The notes: generated from the sequence alone by a model not told the origin. A stretch of DNA of 64,000 bases from Nakamurella alba (GCF_009707545.1 NZ_WLYK01000008.1:458867-522866); one strand, 5' to 3'; shown: positions 15,604-24,457, counted from the stretch's first letter. Made by a program: numbers and translations.

Positions 15604-16598
15604 TCGTCACCGTCACCCCGGCGCCCAGCCTCGATCGCACCTACTACGCCGACGACTTCACCGAGGGCCGGGTCAACCGGGCGCGGATCTCGGAGGTCGA
15701 GGCCAGCGGCAAGGGCGTCAACGTCAGCCGGGCGCTGGCCGCCGCCGGCGCGCCGTCGGTCGCGGTACTGCCGCTGGGCGGGCCGGAGGGGCGCCAGCTC
15801 GCCGAGCTGCTCGACGCCGATGACGTTCCGTACCAGGCGATCCCGGCCGGCGTGCCGACCCGGACCAACACCACGCTGGCGGTGACCGGGCGCTCCACCA
15901 CGAAGATGAACGCACCCGCCCCGGCGCTGGCCGCGCAGGTCTGGGAGCAGCTGCTGGACACCGTCGCCGGATTGGTCGGCGACGGCGACTGGGTGCTGTG
16001 CTCCGGTACCGTGCCGGCCGGCGCGGACGACATCCCGGCCCGGCTGGTCGCTCTCGCCCGTGCCAAGGGTGCGCGCAGCGCCGTCGACAGCTCCGGCCGC
16101 GCGCTGGCGATGGCGCTGGACGCCGGCCCCAACCTGGTGGCGCCGAACCACCTGGAGCTGGCCGAGATGGTCGGCGCCGATCTGAGTGCGCTGCATCCCG
16201 ACGGCGGCGACACCTACTCCGGAGAGGGTGATCTCGCGCTGATCGAAGCGGCCGCCGGGTGGGCACAGCAGCTCTCGGCCCGCACCGGTGGCGCCGTGCT
16301 GGCCACCCTCGGCGCCAGCGGCGCGCTCTACCTCGGCCCGGGCGGACGCTGGCACGGCATCGCGCCGCCGATCGTCCCGGTCAACACCGTCGGCGCCGGG
16401 GATGCGCTGCTCGCCGGATTCCTGTCCGCGGCCGGACGTCCCGGCTGGACCGGCGACGCCGTCGCCGAGCCGGGGGGTGCGCTGGCCACCGCCGTCGCCT
16501 GGGGCACCGCAGCCTGTCGGATGCCCGGCACCGCAGGTGATGTCGCCGCCCTCGCCGAACCCGACCTGGTCCGCCTCAGCGCGGTCCGTTCCTCCTGA
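15600..16598 (+). CDS. 1-phosphofructokinase / tagatose-6-phosphate kinase-like PfkB family kinase
   Basis: A 332-residue PfkB-family sugar kinase. The start MIVTVTPAPSLDRTYY and the sugar-binding EASGKGVNVSRALAAAG (PfkB signature 1 region) are of the 1-phosphofructokinase type. The catalytic site is NTVGAGDALLAGFLSA near residue 262, with Asp as the base. It should phosphorylate a ketose monophosphate to a bisphosphate, which the class II aldolase downstream could cleave. The ATG is embedded in the upstream stop (ATGA). The exact ketose (fructose-1-P, tagatose-6-P or another) is not deducible. Confidence 0.88.
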   Translation: MIVTVTPAPSLDRTYYADDFTEGRVNRARISEVEASGKGVNVSRALAAAGAPSVAVLPLGGPEGRQLAELLDADDVPYQAIPAGVPTRTNTTLAVTGRSTTKMNAPAPALAAQVWEQLLDTVAGLVGDGDWVLCSGTVPAGADDIPARLVALARAKGARSAVDSSGRALAMALDAGPNLVAPNHLELAEMVGADLSALHPDGGDTYSGEGDLALIEAAAGWAQQLSARTGGAVLATLGASGALYLGPGGRWHGIAPPIVPVNTVGAGDALLAGFLSAAGRPGWTGDAVAEPGGALATAVAWGTAACRMPGTAGDVAALAEPDLVRLSAVRSS

Positions 16599-16620
16599 AG
16601 CCCACCGAAAGGATCACCAC

Positions 16621-17691
16621 GTGACCTCCCCCCTGGACCTGCTCGTCGTCGGCGACGGGTTCATCCCCGGCTCGTACTACCACGACGCGCTCGGTGTGCT
16701 CCCCGCCGACCGGCAGGGTCTGCTGTCCCTGCGCGACATCCCGCTGGAGGGTGAGAAGGCCCAGCAGCACGCCGCCCAGGCGATCATGGAGGTCAAGGGT
16801 CCGGCCGGGGTCCCGTCCTCGGCCGCGATGCTGGCCGCGATGCCCGGCGCGCAGGTCCTCGGCCTGCACTTCGCGCCGGTCGGCGTCGACGTCATCGAGG
16901 CCGCAGGCGGCTCCCTGCAACTGATCTCGGTCGCCCGGGCCGGCCTGGAGAACATCGACGTGGCCGCCGCGACCGCGGCCGGGATCGGTGTCGTCCCGGC
17001 CATGGGTCGCAACGCCGGCGCCGTGGCGGAGCTGCAGATCGGCATGATCCTGGCCGAGACCCGCAACATCGCCCGGGCCGACGCCTCGATCAAGTCGGGC
17101 GGCTGGCGCAAGGACTTCCCGGGTGCCCGGGTGGAGATCGCACACTCCACGGTCGGCATGGTCGGCTTCGGCCACGTCGGCCGGATCTTCGCGCAGCGGA
17201 TCTCCGGGTTCGGCCCGACGCTGCTCGCCTACGACCCCTACGCGAGCGCGGAATCGCTGGCGGAGTCGAACGTCTCGAAGGTCGACGACCTGACCGAGCT
17301 GTTCGCGCGGTCGGACTTCATCCTGGTCCAGGCCCGGCTGTCGCCGCAGACCCAACGGTTCATCGGCGCCGAGCAGTTCGGCGCGATGAAGCCGTCGGCG
17401 TACTTCCTGAACATCGCCCGCTCCCGCCTCGTCGACTACGACGCGCTCTACGACGTGCTGGCCGACGGCCGGATCTCCGGTGCCGCGCTGGACGTGTTCG
17501 ACGACGAGCCGCTGCCCGCCGACTCCCGCTGGCGGTCGCTCGACAACGTCACCATGACAACGCATTTCGGTGGTGACACCGAGGGCACCAACATCCAGTC
17601 GGCGCGCATGGTCGTCGCCGCGGCGGCGGAGTTCGCCGCCACCGGCAGGGTCGCGGCCGCGGTCAACGGGAAAGAACTGGGCTGGGCGTGA
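16621..17691 (+). CDS. D-isomer specific 2-hydroxyacid dehydrogenase family protein
   Basis: A 356-residue NAD-dependent dehydrogenase of the SerA/PdxB family. The Rossmann motif VGMVGFGHVGRIFAQRI is near residue 180. The catalytic Arg is in NIARSRLVDYDAL, Glu in DVFDDEPLP, and the His in TTHFGGDTEGT replaces the more usual 'TPHIGG'. The N-terminal 110 residues are less conserved. Start GTG 16621 has GAAAGGA upstream. It would reduce or oxidise a 2-keto/2-hydroxy acid. Such an enzyme is unusual between two sugar kinases and suggests that a sugar acid or its derivative enters or leaves the pathway. Its stop overlaps the FGGY kinase start (GTGA). Confidence 0.85.
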   Translation: MTSPLDLLVVGDGFIPGSYYHDALGVLPADRQGLLSLRDIPLEGEKAQQHAAQAIMEVKGPAGVPSSAAMLAAMPGAQVLGLHFAPVGVDVIEAAGGSLQLISVARAGLENIDVAAATAAGIGVVPAMGRNAGAVAELQIGMILAETRNIARADASIKSGGWRKDFPGARVEIAHSTVGMVGFGHVGRIFAQRISGFGPTLLAYDPYASAESLAESNVSKVDDLTELFARSDFILVQARLSPQTQRFIGAEQFGAMKPSAYFLNIARSRLVDYDALYDVLADGRISGAALDVFDDEPLPADSRWRSLDNVTMTTHFGGDTEGTNIQSARMVVAAAAEFAATGRVAAAVNGKELGWA

Positions 17692-19166
17692 CCGAGTACC
17701 TGCTGGGACTGGACGCCGGTCACACCGTCATCAAGGCGGCGCTGTTCGACGACCGTGGGCGCGAGGTGGCCATCGGGTCCCGGCCGACCGCGACGTTCAG
17801 CCGCCACCCGCGGTGGCAGGAACGCGACATGGACGTGGTCTGGGAGTCGGCGGCCGGCGCCATCTCCGACGCGCTGCAGGCCTCCGGCATCGACCCGGTG
17901 CTGGTCCGCGGCGTCGGCATCTCGGCGCACGGGGACGGGCTGTACCCGGTGGACGCGGACGGCCGGCCGGTCCGGCCCGCCCTGCTGGCCACCGACACCC
18001 GTGCGCTGCCGTACATCTCGCACTGGGCCGGCGGAGCGGTGGCGGAGGAGCTGCTGGCGATCACCGGGCAGGTACCGGCCGCCTACACCCCGCCGGCCAC
18101 CCTGTCCTGGCTGCGCGACAACGAGCCGGTGGTCTTCGCCCGGATCGACCGGATGCTGTTCTGCAAGGACTGGCTGCGGCTGCAGCTGACCGGCGAGATC
18201 GCCACCGACCCGACCGAGGCCGCGGCCGGACTGTTCGACGTCGGCCGCCGGGAGTGGTCGCCGAGGGCCGCGGAACTGACCGGGCTGGAGGGGATCTCGC
18301 GGATCCTGCCGCCGGTGCTGGGCAGCACCGCGGTGGCCGGCGAGGTGTCCCCGGAGGCCGCTGCGAAGACCGGTCTGGTACCGGGCACGCCGGTCGTCAC
18401 CGGCTCGCACGACGTGCACGCCACCGCGCTCGGCATCGGCGCCCTGGTGCCCGGCGCGGTCAGCGCGATCATGGGGACGTTCAGCATCAACCAGCTGGTG
18501 CTCGACCACCCCGAGCCCGGGATCCGTTGGCAGGCCCGGTGTTCGGTGACCGAGCAGCGGTACCTGCTGATGTCCACCTCACCGGCCGGCGCGACCGCCG
18601 CCGACTGGGCCCGCTCGGTACTGGCGCAGCAGCCCGGATCGGTGGGCGAGATCGTCGACGGCGCACTGGCTCCCGGACCGTCCGCGGATGACCCGCTCTT
18701 CCTGCCGTTCGTCTACGGCACCCAGCTGGACCCGCCGATCGGTGGCGCGTTCACCGGGCTGCGCGGCTGGCACGGACCGACCGACATGCTGCGGGCCGCC
18801 CTGGAAGGCGTGGTGTTCACCCACCGCCATCACCTGGAGGCGCTGCGGGAGGCCGGGCCGATCGACACCCGACCGGTGCGGCTGGCCGGCGGCGGCAGCC
18901 GCAACGAGGCGTGGACCCAGCTGTTCGCCGATGCCACCGGGCTGGCGGTGGAGGTCACCGACGCGACCGAGGCCGGAGCCCGGGGCGCGGCCATGCTGGC
19001 CGGTGTCGGCGCGGGGGTGTTCTCCTCGGTCGACCAGGCCGCCGACGAGTGTGTCACCGTGCTGCGCCGGCAGGACCCCGATCCCGCCCGGCGCGAGGTG
19101 CTCGACGAGCGCTACGCCCGCTTCGAGGCCACCATGGCGGGCCTGCAGTCCGCCGAACCACGCTGA
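17688..19166 (+). CDS. FGGY family carbohydrate kinase
   Basis: A 492-residue kinase of standard FGGY length. The N-terminal phosphate motif is LLGLDAGHTVIKAALFD. Asp/substrate-loop residues lie in DTRALPYISHW. The second domain has VVTGSHDVHATALGIGA and RLAGGGSRNEAWTQLFAD, a recognisable FGGY signature 2. Closest by eye to the xylulose/erythritol/3-keto-gulonate kinase branch, but I cannot assign a polyol or ketose. Translation is coupled to the upstream dehydrogenase by a GTGA overlap. It probably catalyses the first phosphorylation in the pathway, before the PfkB kinase. Confidence 0.88.
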   Translation: MTEYLLGLDAGHTVIKAALFDDRGREVAIGSRPTATFSRHPRWQERDMDVVWESAAGAISDALQASGIDPVLVRGVGISAHGDGLYPVDADGRPVRPALLATDTRALPYISHWAGGAVAEELLAITGQVPAAYTPPATLSWLRDNEPVVFARIDRMLFCKDWLRLQLTGEIATDPTEAAAGLFDVGRREWSPRAAELTGLEGISRILPPVLGSTAVAGEVSPEAAAKTGLVPGTPVVTGSHDVHATALGIGALVPGAVSAIMGTFSINQLVLDHPEPGIRWQARCSVTEQRYLLMSTSPAGATAADWARSVLAQQPGSVGEIVDGALAPGPSADDPLFLPFVYGTQLDPPIGGAFTGLRGWHGPTDMLRAALEGVVFTHRHHLEALREAGPIDTRPVRLAGGGSRNEAWTQLFADATGLAVEVTDATEAGARGAAMLAGVGAGVFSSVDQAADECVTVLRRQDPDPARREVLDERYARFEATMAGLQSAEPR

Positions 19167-19226
19167 ACCTGCACCCTCAACCCGAGCACCCCGACCCGAG
19201 CACCGAGAGCGAAGGACACACCAGAC

Positions 19227-20066
19227 ATGCCTCTGACCGGACCCGGCGAGATCCTCGCCGCCGCCCACGCCGGCTGGACCGCGGTCGGCGCCTTCAACGT
19301 CATCCAGATCGAGCACGCCGAGGCGATCGTGGCCGGCGCCGAGCAGGTGGGGCTGCCGGTGATCCTGCAGCTGTCGGAGAACACCGCGAAGTTCCATCGC
19401 GGCCTGACCGGTCTGGGCAGCGCGGCGCTGGCCATCGCCCGGCAGGCCACGGTGCCGGTGGTCGTCCACCTCGACCACGCCGAGAGCGAGGAGCTCATCG
19501 ACGAGGCGGTGGAGCTCGGCTTCCCGTCGGTGATGTTCGACGCGGCCGTGCTGCCCTACGACGAGAACGTCGCCCGCACAGCGGCTGTCGTCGCGCGCTG
19601 CCGGGAGCGCGGTGTCGCGGTGGAGGCCGAGCTGGGCGAGGTCGGCGGCAAGGACGGAGCGCACGCCCCCGGGGTGCGGACCGATCCGACCGAGGCAGCC
19701 GCGTTCGTCGCGGCCACCGGGGTCGACTCGCTGGCCGTGGCCGTCGGCACCTCGCACGCCATGTCCGACCGGTCGGCGGTGGTCGACCTGGACCTGATCC
19801 GGTCGCTCACCGCGACGGTGCCGGTGCCGCTGGTGCTGCACGGCTCCTCCGGGGTCGACGACCCGCACCTGGCCGAGGCGGTCGCAGCGGGCATCACCAA
19901 GGTCAACATCGCCACCCGGTTGAACCAGGTGATGACGGCCAAGGTGCGCGAGGTGCTCGACGCCTCCGCCACCGTCACCGACCCGCGCAAGTACCTCGGC
20001 CCGGCCCGCGACGCGGTCGCCGCCGAGGTCGCGCTGCTGCTGCGGTTGCTGCACCGGTCCTACTGA
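19227..20066 (+). CDS. Class II (zinc) fructose/tagatose-bisphosphate aldolase-like protein
   Basis: A 279-residue class II aldolase. Zinc-ligand segments are VVVHLDHAESEELI, VEAELGEVGGKDGA, VAVGTSHAM and VLHGSSGVDD; the phosphate-binding KVNIATRLNQV closes the site. Length and motifs match GatY/KbaY and short fructose-bisphosphate aldolases. It would cleave a ketose bisphosphate to dihydroxyacetone phosphate and an aldehyde; the next gene encodes an aldehyde dehydrogenase. ATG 19227 is preceded by GAAGGA. The 60-base gap from the FGGY gene holds nothing else. Confidence 0.88.
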   Translation: MPLTGPGEILAAAHAGWTAVGAFNVIQIEHAEAIVAGAEQVGLPVILQLSENTAKFHRGLTGLGSAALAIARQATVPVVVHLDHAESEELIDEAVELGFPSVMFDAAVLPYDENVARTAAVVARCRERGVAVEAELGEVGGKDGAHAPGVRTDPTEAAAFVAATGVDSLAVAVGTSHAMSDRSAVVDLDLIRSLTATVPVPLVLHGSSGVDDPHLAEAVAAGITKVNIATRLNQVMTAKVREVLDASATVTDPRKYLGPARDAVAAEVALLLRLLHRSY

Positions 20067-20161
20067 GCCCCTCGCCGGATGCGGACGCTCCGGCGGTGGC
20101 AGGATCGTGCGGGAACGCCCGCCGGCGGCGGGCATCGCGACGACGAGCAGGAGGCAGCGCC

Positions 20162-21625
20162 ATGTCGGTGACCACGCAGCAGATCGACGACCTGATCGGG
20201 TCGGTACCGACCGGGCTGTTCGTGGGTGGTGCGTGGTCGGACGGCCCGCGGTCGCTGCCGGTGGAGAACCCGGCGACCGGCGACGTGCTGACCGAGATCG
20301 CCGATGCCACACCGGCCGACGGCATGGCGGCGCTGGACGCAGCGGTCGCCGCGCAGGCGGACTGGGCGGCCACCGACCCGCGGGCCCGCGGCGAGATGCT
20401 GCGCAAGGCGTTCGAGCTGCTCACCGCGCGGGCCGACGACTTCGCCCTGCTGATGACGCTGGAGATGGGCAAGCCGCTGGCCGAGGCCCGCGGCGAGGTC
20501 ACCTACGGCGCCGAGTTCCTGCGCTGGTTCTCGGAGGAGGCCGTGCGGATCTCCGGCCGCTACTCGGTCGCACCGTCCGGCGGCACCCGCCTGCTGACGA
20601 TGAAGCAGCCGGTCGGCCCGGTCTTCGCGATCACCCCGTGGAACTTCCCGCTGGCCATGGGCACCCGCAAGATCGGCCCGGCGCTGGCCGCCGGCTGCAC
20701 CGTGGTGATCAAGCCGGCCGCCCAGACCCCGCTCACCACATTGGCTCTCGCCGCCGTGCTCACCGAGGCCGGGGTGCCGGACGGGGTGGTCAACGTGATC
20801 ACCACGTCGCACTCGGGGGCGGTGTCCGAGCCGATCATCCGGGACCGGCGGCTGCGCAAGCTGACCTTCACCGGGTCCACCCCGGTCGGTCGGCGGCTTA
20901 TCGAGCAGTCGGCGGAGCAGGTGCTGAAGGTGTCGATGGAACTCGGCGGGAACGCCCCGTTCCTGGTGTTCGCCGACGCCGACCTGGACCGTGCGGTGGA
21001 CGGCGCGATGCTGGCCAAGATGCGCAACATCGGCGAGGCGTGCACGGCGGCCAACCGCTTCCTGGTGCACGAGTCGGTGGCGGCGGAGTTCTCCCGCCGG
21101 CTGGCCGAGCGGATGGGTGCGATGAAGGTCGGGCCGGGGATCGAGGACGGCGTGCAGGTCGGGCCGCTGGTGGATGCCGCTGCGGTGCAGAAGGTCTCGG
21201 AGCTGGTGGCGAACGCGGTCGACTCCGGTGCGAAGGTGCTGACCGGCGGGGACCGGATCGACGGACCGGGCCACTTCTTCCGCCCGACGGTGCTGACCGA
21301 GGTGCCGGTCACCGCCGACGTCTTCCGCGAGGAGATCTTCGGCCCGGTCGCCCCGGTGCTCACCTTCGCCGACGACGACGAGGGCATCCGGATGGCCAAT
21401 GACACCGAGTACGGGCTGGTGGCCTACGCCTTCACCCAGGACCTGACCCGGGCGCTCACCGTCTCCGAGCGGCTGGAGACGGGGATGGTCGGCATCAACC
21501 AGGGCATCGTCTCCAACCCGGCCGCGCCCTTCGGCGGCGTCAAGGCCTCCGGCCTCGGTCGCGAGGGCGGCGCCGAGGGCATCGAGGAGTACCTGGAGAC
21601 GAAGTACGTCGGCATCGCGTTGTAA
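20162..21625 (+). CDS. NAD(P)-dependent aldehyde dehydrogenase, succinate-semialdehyde dehydrogenase (GabD)-like
   Basis: A 487-residue aldehyde dehydrogenase. Landmarks are ITPWNFPLAMGTRKIGPAL (Asn of the oxyanion site), FTGSTPVGRRLIEQSA (cofactor loop), Glu in SMELGGNAPFLVF and catalytic Cys in NIGEACTAANRF. EEIFGPVAPVLTF, NDTEYGLVAYAFT and FGGVKASGLGREGG complete the fold. It is GabD-like in the region EVTYGAEFLRWFSEEAVRISG. In context it should oxidise the aldehyde released by the aldolase; a GABA-shunt role is possible but has no support nearby. CAGGAGG precedes ATG 20162. Two extra copies of its last 15 coding bases follow the stop. Confidence 0.9.
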   Translation: MSVTTQQIDDLIGSVPTGLFVGGAWSDGPRSLPVENPATGDVLTEIADATPADGMAALDAAVAAQADWAATDPRARGEMLRKAFELLTARADDFALLMTLEMGKPLAEARGEVTYGAEFLRWFSEEAVRISGRYSVAPSGGTRLLTMKQPVGPVFAITPWNFPLAMGTRKIGPALAAGCTVVIKPAAQTPLTTLALAAVLTEAGVPDGVVNVITTSHSGAVSEPIIRDRRLRKLTFTGSTPVGRRLIEQSAEQVLKVSMELGGNAPFLVFADADLDRAVDGAMLAKMRNIGEACTAANRFLVHESVAAEFSRRLAERMGAMKVGPGIEDGVQVGPLVDAAAVQKVSELVANAVDSGAKVLTGGDRIDGPGHFFRPTVLTEVPVTADVFREEIFGPVAPVLTFADDDEGIRMANDTEYGLVAYAFTQDLTRALTVSERLETGMVGINQGIVSNPAAPFGGVKASGLGREGGAEGIEEYLETKYVGIAL

Positions 21626-21681
21626 AGAGCACAGTCGTCGGCATCGCGTTGGGAGCCGACACAGTCGTCGGCATCGCGTTG
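21608..21681 (+). repeat. Triplicated 3' end of the aldehyde dehydrogenase gene
   Basis: GTCGGCATCGCGTTG occurs at 21608-21622 (coding VGIAL), 21637-21651 and 21667-21681. Copies two and three share seven further bases on the left (CACAGTC). Only the first is translated. Spacing is 29-30 bases, suggesting local tandem duplication of a gene end. Confidence 0.85.
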
Positions 21682-21695
21682 TGGAAAGCGGGCTT

Positions 21696-21737
21696 GGTCC
21701 GTGGAAGTGGCGGCTATGACCGCCACTTCCACGGACC
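21696..21737. terminator. Perfect 18-bp hairpin between convergent genes
   Basis: GGTCCGTGGAAGTGGCGG (21696-21713) and CCGCCACTTCCACGGACC (21720-21737) form a perfect 18-bp stem with a six-base loop. It lies between the sugar operon and the glutathione peroxidase, whose 3' ends converge, so it can stop transcription from both sides. No U-tract is present. Confidence 0.75.
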
Positions 21738-21772
21738 CAACGCGGAGCCGGCCCAAACCGGGTTGCGCAGGA

Positions 21773-22265
21773 TCAGGCGGGAAGAACTGCCTCGATGGCG
21801 GCGCGGATCTCCGGCGCGTCGGGCTCGGTGCGCGGGCGGAAACGACCGGCCACGGTCCCGTCGGGCGCGAGCAGGAACTTCTCGAAGTTCCACTGCACGT
21901 CGCCGGCCTCACCGGCGGAGTCGGTCACCTCGGTCAGCGCACTGTAGATCGCATCCTTGCCGTCGCCGTTGACCTCGACCTTGTCCGACATCGGGAAGGT
22001 GACACCGTAGGTGGCGGAGCAGAACTCGGCGATCTCCTCCGAGGTGCCCGGCTCCTGTCCCATGAACTGGTTGCACGGGAAACCGATGACGGTGAACCCG
22101 CGGCCGGACAGCTCCTTCTGCAGCGCCTCGAGCCCGGCGTACTGCGGGGTGAGCCCGCACTTGGAGGCGACGTTGACCACGAGCGCGGCGCGGCCGGCGG
22201 CCAGCCCGCCCAGCGTGGTGGCCGCCCTGCAGGGTGGTCACGGGCAGGGACAGCAGATCGGTCAT
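21773..22265 (-). pseudogene. Glutathione peroxidase-like (thiol peroxidase) gene with a frameshift
   Basis: The reading begins at ATG 22263-22265, behind a GGGAG ribosome site, as MTDLLSLPVTTLQGG. It then leaves frame; the expected continuation TTLGGLAAGRAALVVNVASK lies in the next frame, running to 21773. The whole spans 493 bases, one more than a multiple of three. The crossing is near 22217-22226. Two missing bases would restore 'LQGGPTTLGG', matching the usual LDGxPTTL of the family. The rest is intact, with Cys in ASKCGLT, Gln in CNQFMGQEPGT and Trp/Asn in VQWNFEKFL. It would reduce peroxides using thioredoxin or a low-molecular-weight thiol. The frame change is either a real mutation or a sequencing error. 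Confidence 0.75.
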
Positions 22266-22294
22266 CGGGGCTCCCGGTTCGTCGGACACTCTTC

Positions 22295-22320
22295 CTCCAG
22301 GCCACAACGGTGGCCGGGAG
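22295..22320. terminator. Hairpin between the HdeD-like gene and the peroxidase
   Basis: CTCCAGGCCAC and GTGGCCGGGAG pair around AACG (11-bp stem with one A-G mismatch). It lies 43 bases past the stop of the HdeD-like gene and 30 before the peroxidase start, both on the minus strand, so it probably separates them. Confidence 0.55.
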
Positions 22321-22362
22321 AAGATCATTCCTCAGGCGAAGGGCCTCCCGGCGACCGGGGCG

Positions 22363-22935
22363 TCAGGCGCTCGCGCCCTTGCCCGCGGACTTCAACGTGA
22401 ACGCGGCCATGATCAGGAAGATCCCGGAGATCAGTGCCCAGATGCCGATCAGCCAGAGGATGCTCAGGATGCCGTCGAACGGCGAGACCACCAGCGTGAC
22501 ACCGAAGATCAGCGCCAGGATGCCGGTGATCAGCATCCACAGCCAGCCGTTGGTCTGATCCGTCTTGCGCAGGGTCCAGGCCGACCCGATGGCGGTGATC
22601 CCGCCGACGATCGCCCAGAATCCGATGATGAACAGCAGCACCAGCGCGGTCGCACCCGGCCAGGCCAGGGTGATGATGCCGGCGACGATGCCGAGGATGC
22701 CCTGGATGTAGTACCAGGCGGTCGACTTGCCGCTGCCCCGCTCGGAGAAGCCGTGCATGATCGAGGTGACGCCGTCGAAGATGAAGTAGACGGCGAGCAG
22801 CGCGATCAGGAAGCTGAGCGCCGCACCCGGCGCCGCCAGCGCGATGATGCCGAACAGCACGGCGATGATGCCGCGCACCAGCAGCAGCCACCAGAACCTG
22901 GCGGCCAGTCCACGAACCGTTCCCACAGCGTCCAT
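22363..22935 (-). CDS. HdeD/DUF308 family membrane protein
   Basis: A 190-residue protein with six evenly spaced hydrophobic helices in three repeated pairs, the DUF308/HdeD architecture. Examples are FWWLLLVRGIIAVLFGIIAL, YYIQGILGIVAGIITLAWPG and WLWMLITGILALIFGVTLVV. The recurring 'G...G...L.WPG' pattern is typical. HdeD of enteric bacteria is linked to acid resistance at high cell density; for actinobacterial members the role is unknown. ATG 22933-22935 has GGGAGGAA just upstream; a longer in-frame start at 23001 would add a hydrophilic leader without a ribosome site. Confidence 0.82.
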   Translation of the reverse strand: MDAVGTVRGLAARFWWLLLVRGIIAVLFGIIALAAPGAALSFLIALLAVYFIFDGVTSIMHGFSERGSGKSTAWYYIQGILGIVAGIITLAWPGATALVLLFIIGFWAIVGGITAIGSAWTLRKTDQTNGWLWMLITGILALIFGVTLVVSPFDGILSILWLIGIWALISGIFLIMAAFTLKSAGKGASA

Positions 22936-23152
22936 CGGTTCCTCCCGAGCCTGATCGGAATTGGTCCTGCCGGGCGCCCGGACGGGCGTCCGCAACGTCA
23001 CCTGGTCCCAACGCCTCTACACCTGATCACCAGCAGTATGCGACCTCGATGATCACGTACCCGGCACCGACCCGGCCAAGCAGTTGTCCCGCCGGGCGGA
23101 GACGGCTGCGAACGACGGCGATCGCGCGCCGTTCAGGAGTCGTCGCCGGGGC

Positions 23153-24457
23153 TCAGTCGCCGTAGCGCAGCGCCGCGGCCTCCCAGGCCTCCTCGTCGAG
23201 CCCGCCGCCGTCCTCGTCGGCCCACATCATGCCGTTGCCCATCAGATCGGGGTCCAGCATGGCCTTCTCGTCGGGCCGGTAGCGGAGCACGGTGTCCAGG
23301 TAGGAGTGGACGGCGTCCTCGATGGAGACCTCGTGCCCGGCCGCCTCGGACAGGAACCACCGGTGCTCCAGCACCTCGTGGAAGATCTCGGCCGGTTCCA
23401 GTTTCTCCCGCAGCGCCGGCGGGACCGCCTCGATCACCGGCTCGAACACGTCGGTCACCCAGTGCCGGGCGACGGTGTCCTCGTCGACCTCTGTCTCCGG
23501 CAGCACGGCCTGCGAACGGTAGGTGTCCAGGTCGTTGAGGATGCGGCGGGCCTGGTTCTCCTGCACCGCGAGGCCGGTCAGGTCGAACAGCCGGCGCCGG
23601 TGGTGACCGGCCTCCACCACCTGGGTCTGGACGAGAACGTGCGGCTCGCCTTCCTTCTCGTTGACCTGGATCTGTGCGACGTCGTAGCCGAGGCGGTTGA
23701 GCCGGCGCAGCCGCTTCTCGATCCGCCACCACTCGTCGGCGCCCATGGTCTGCGGCGCGGTGAGCTCGGCCCAGAGCTTCTCGTACCGCTGGATCACCGA
23801 CATGGCGGTCTCCAGCGGGTCGACCTGCTCGGGCAGCAGGCCGGACATCTGCAGGTCGAGGAGTTCGCCCGCCAGGTTGGTCTCGGCGATGTCCAGGTCC
23901 TGCAGCCGCTGGCCGTTCGACAGCGCGCCGGGGCGCAGCTCACCGGTCTCCGCGTCCACCAGGTAGGCGGCCAGCGCGCCGGCATCCCGCCGGAACAACG
24001 TGTTGGACAGCGAGCAGTCCTTCCACGCGAAACCCACCAGGTGCAGCCGGACCAGCAGCTCGGCCAGCGCGTCCAGGGTCTTCGGTTCCAGGTCCGGGTC
24101 CAGCCGGCGGGAGAACAGTGCGCGGTAGGGGAGCGAGAACCGCAGGTGCTCGGTGACCAGGGCGGCGTCCAGCGGGTCGCCCTCCGGGGTGGTCCGGCCG
24201 GCGACCACGCCGACCGCCTCGACCACCGGGACCCCGAGCTTGGCCAGTCGTCGCAGCTGGTCGTACTCGTGCTCGGCCAGGCCCCGGTCGATCTCCTTGA
24301 TCGCGTAGACCTTGCCGCCGATCCGGACGAACCGGACGATGTGCCGGGAGATGCCGCGGGGCAGGCTGACGAGCTTCTCCCGCGGCCAGTCCGCCAGCGC
24401 GGTCGACCACGGCAGCGTCAGCAGATCCGTCGGATCGGGTCCACTGCCGAATTGCAT
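23153..24457 (-). CDS. DUF4032 domain protein with a kinase-like N-terminal half
   Basis: A 434-residue protein. The first 230 or so residues have the layout of a RIO/LPS-type kinase fold: HIVRFVRIGGKVYAIKEIDR (Lys), LAEHEYDQLRRLAKLGVPVV (Glu), FAWKDCSLSNTLF (catalytic-loop-like) and AYLVDAETGELRP (metal-site Asp). The rest is the DUF4032 module (QRYEKLWAELTAPQTMGADEWWRIEKRL onward, then YLDTVLRYRPDEKAMLDPDLMG). No function is established for the family. The start MQFGSGPD at 24455-24457 is chosen because an upstream extension is unlike homologues; a GTG at 24463 is also possible. Confidence 0.75.
   Translation of the reverse strand: MQFGSGPDPTDLLTLPWSTALADWPREKLVSLPRGISRHIVRFVRIGGKVYAIKEIDRGLAEHEYDQLRRLAKLGVPVVEAVGVVAGRTTPEGDPLDAALVTEHLRFSLPYRALFSRRLDPDLEPKTLDALAELLVRLHLVGFAWKDCSLSNTLFRRDAGALAAYLVDAETGELRPGALSNGQRLQDLDIAETNLAGELLDLQMSGLLPEQVDPLETAMSVIQRYEKLWAELTAPQTMGADEWWRIEKRLRRLNRLGYDVAQIQVNEKEGEPHVLVQTQVVEAGHHRRRLFDLTGLAVQENQARRILNDLDTYRSQAVLPETEVDEDTVARHWVTDVFEPVIEAVPPALREKLEPAEIFHEVLEHRWFLSEAAGHEVSIEDAVHSYLDTVLRYRPDEKAMLDPDLMGNGMMWADEDGGGLDEEAWEAAALRYGD

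Noticed and set aside
18911..20161. In-frame upstream extension of the aldehyde dehydrogenase
   Set aside because: It would overlap the FGGY kinase and the whole aldolase gene; the ATG at 20162 has a strong ribosome site and begins the homologous region.
20067..20161. Riboswitch or leader RNA before the aldehyde dehydrogenase gene
   Set aside because: The 95-base gap shows no conserved aptamer or strong stem.
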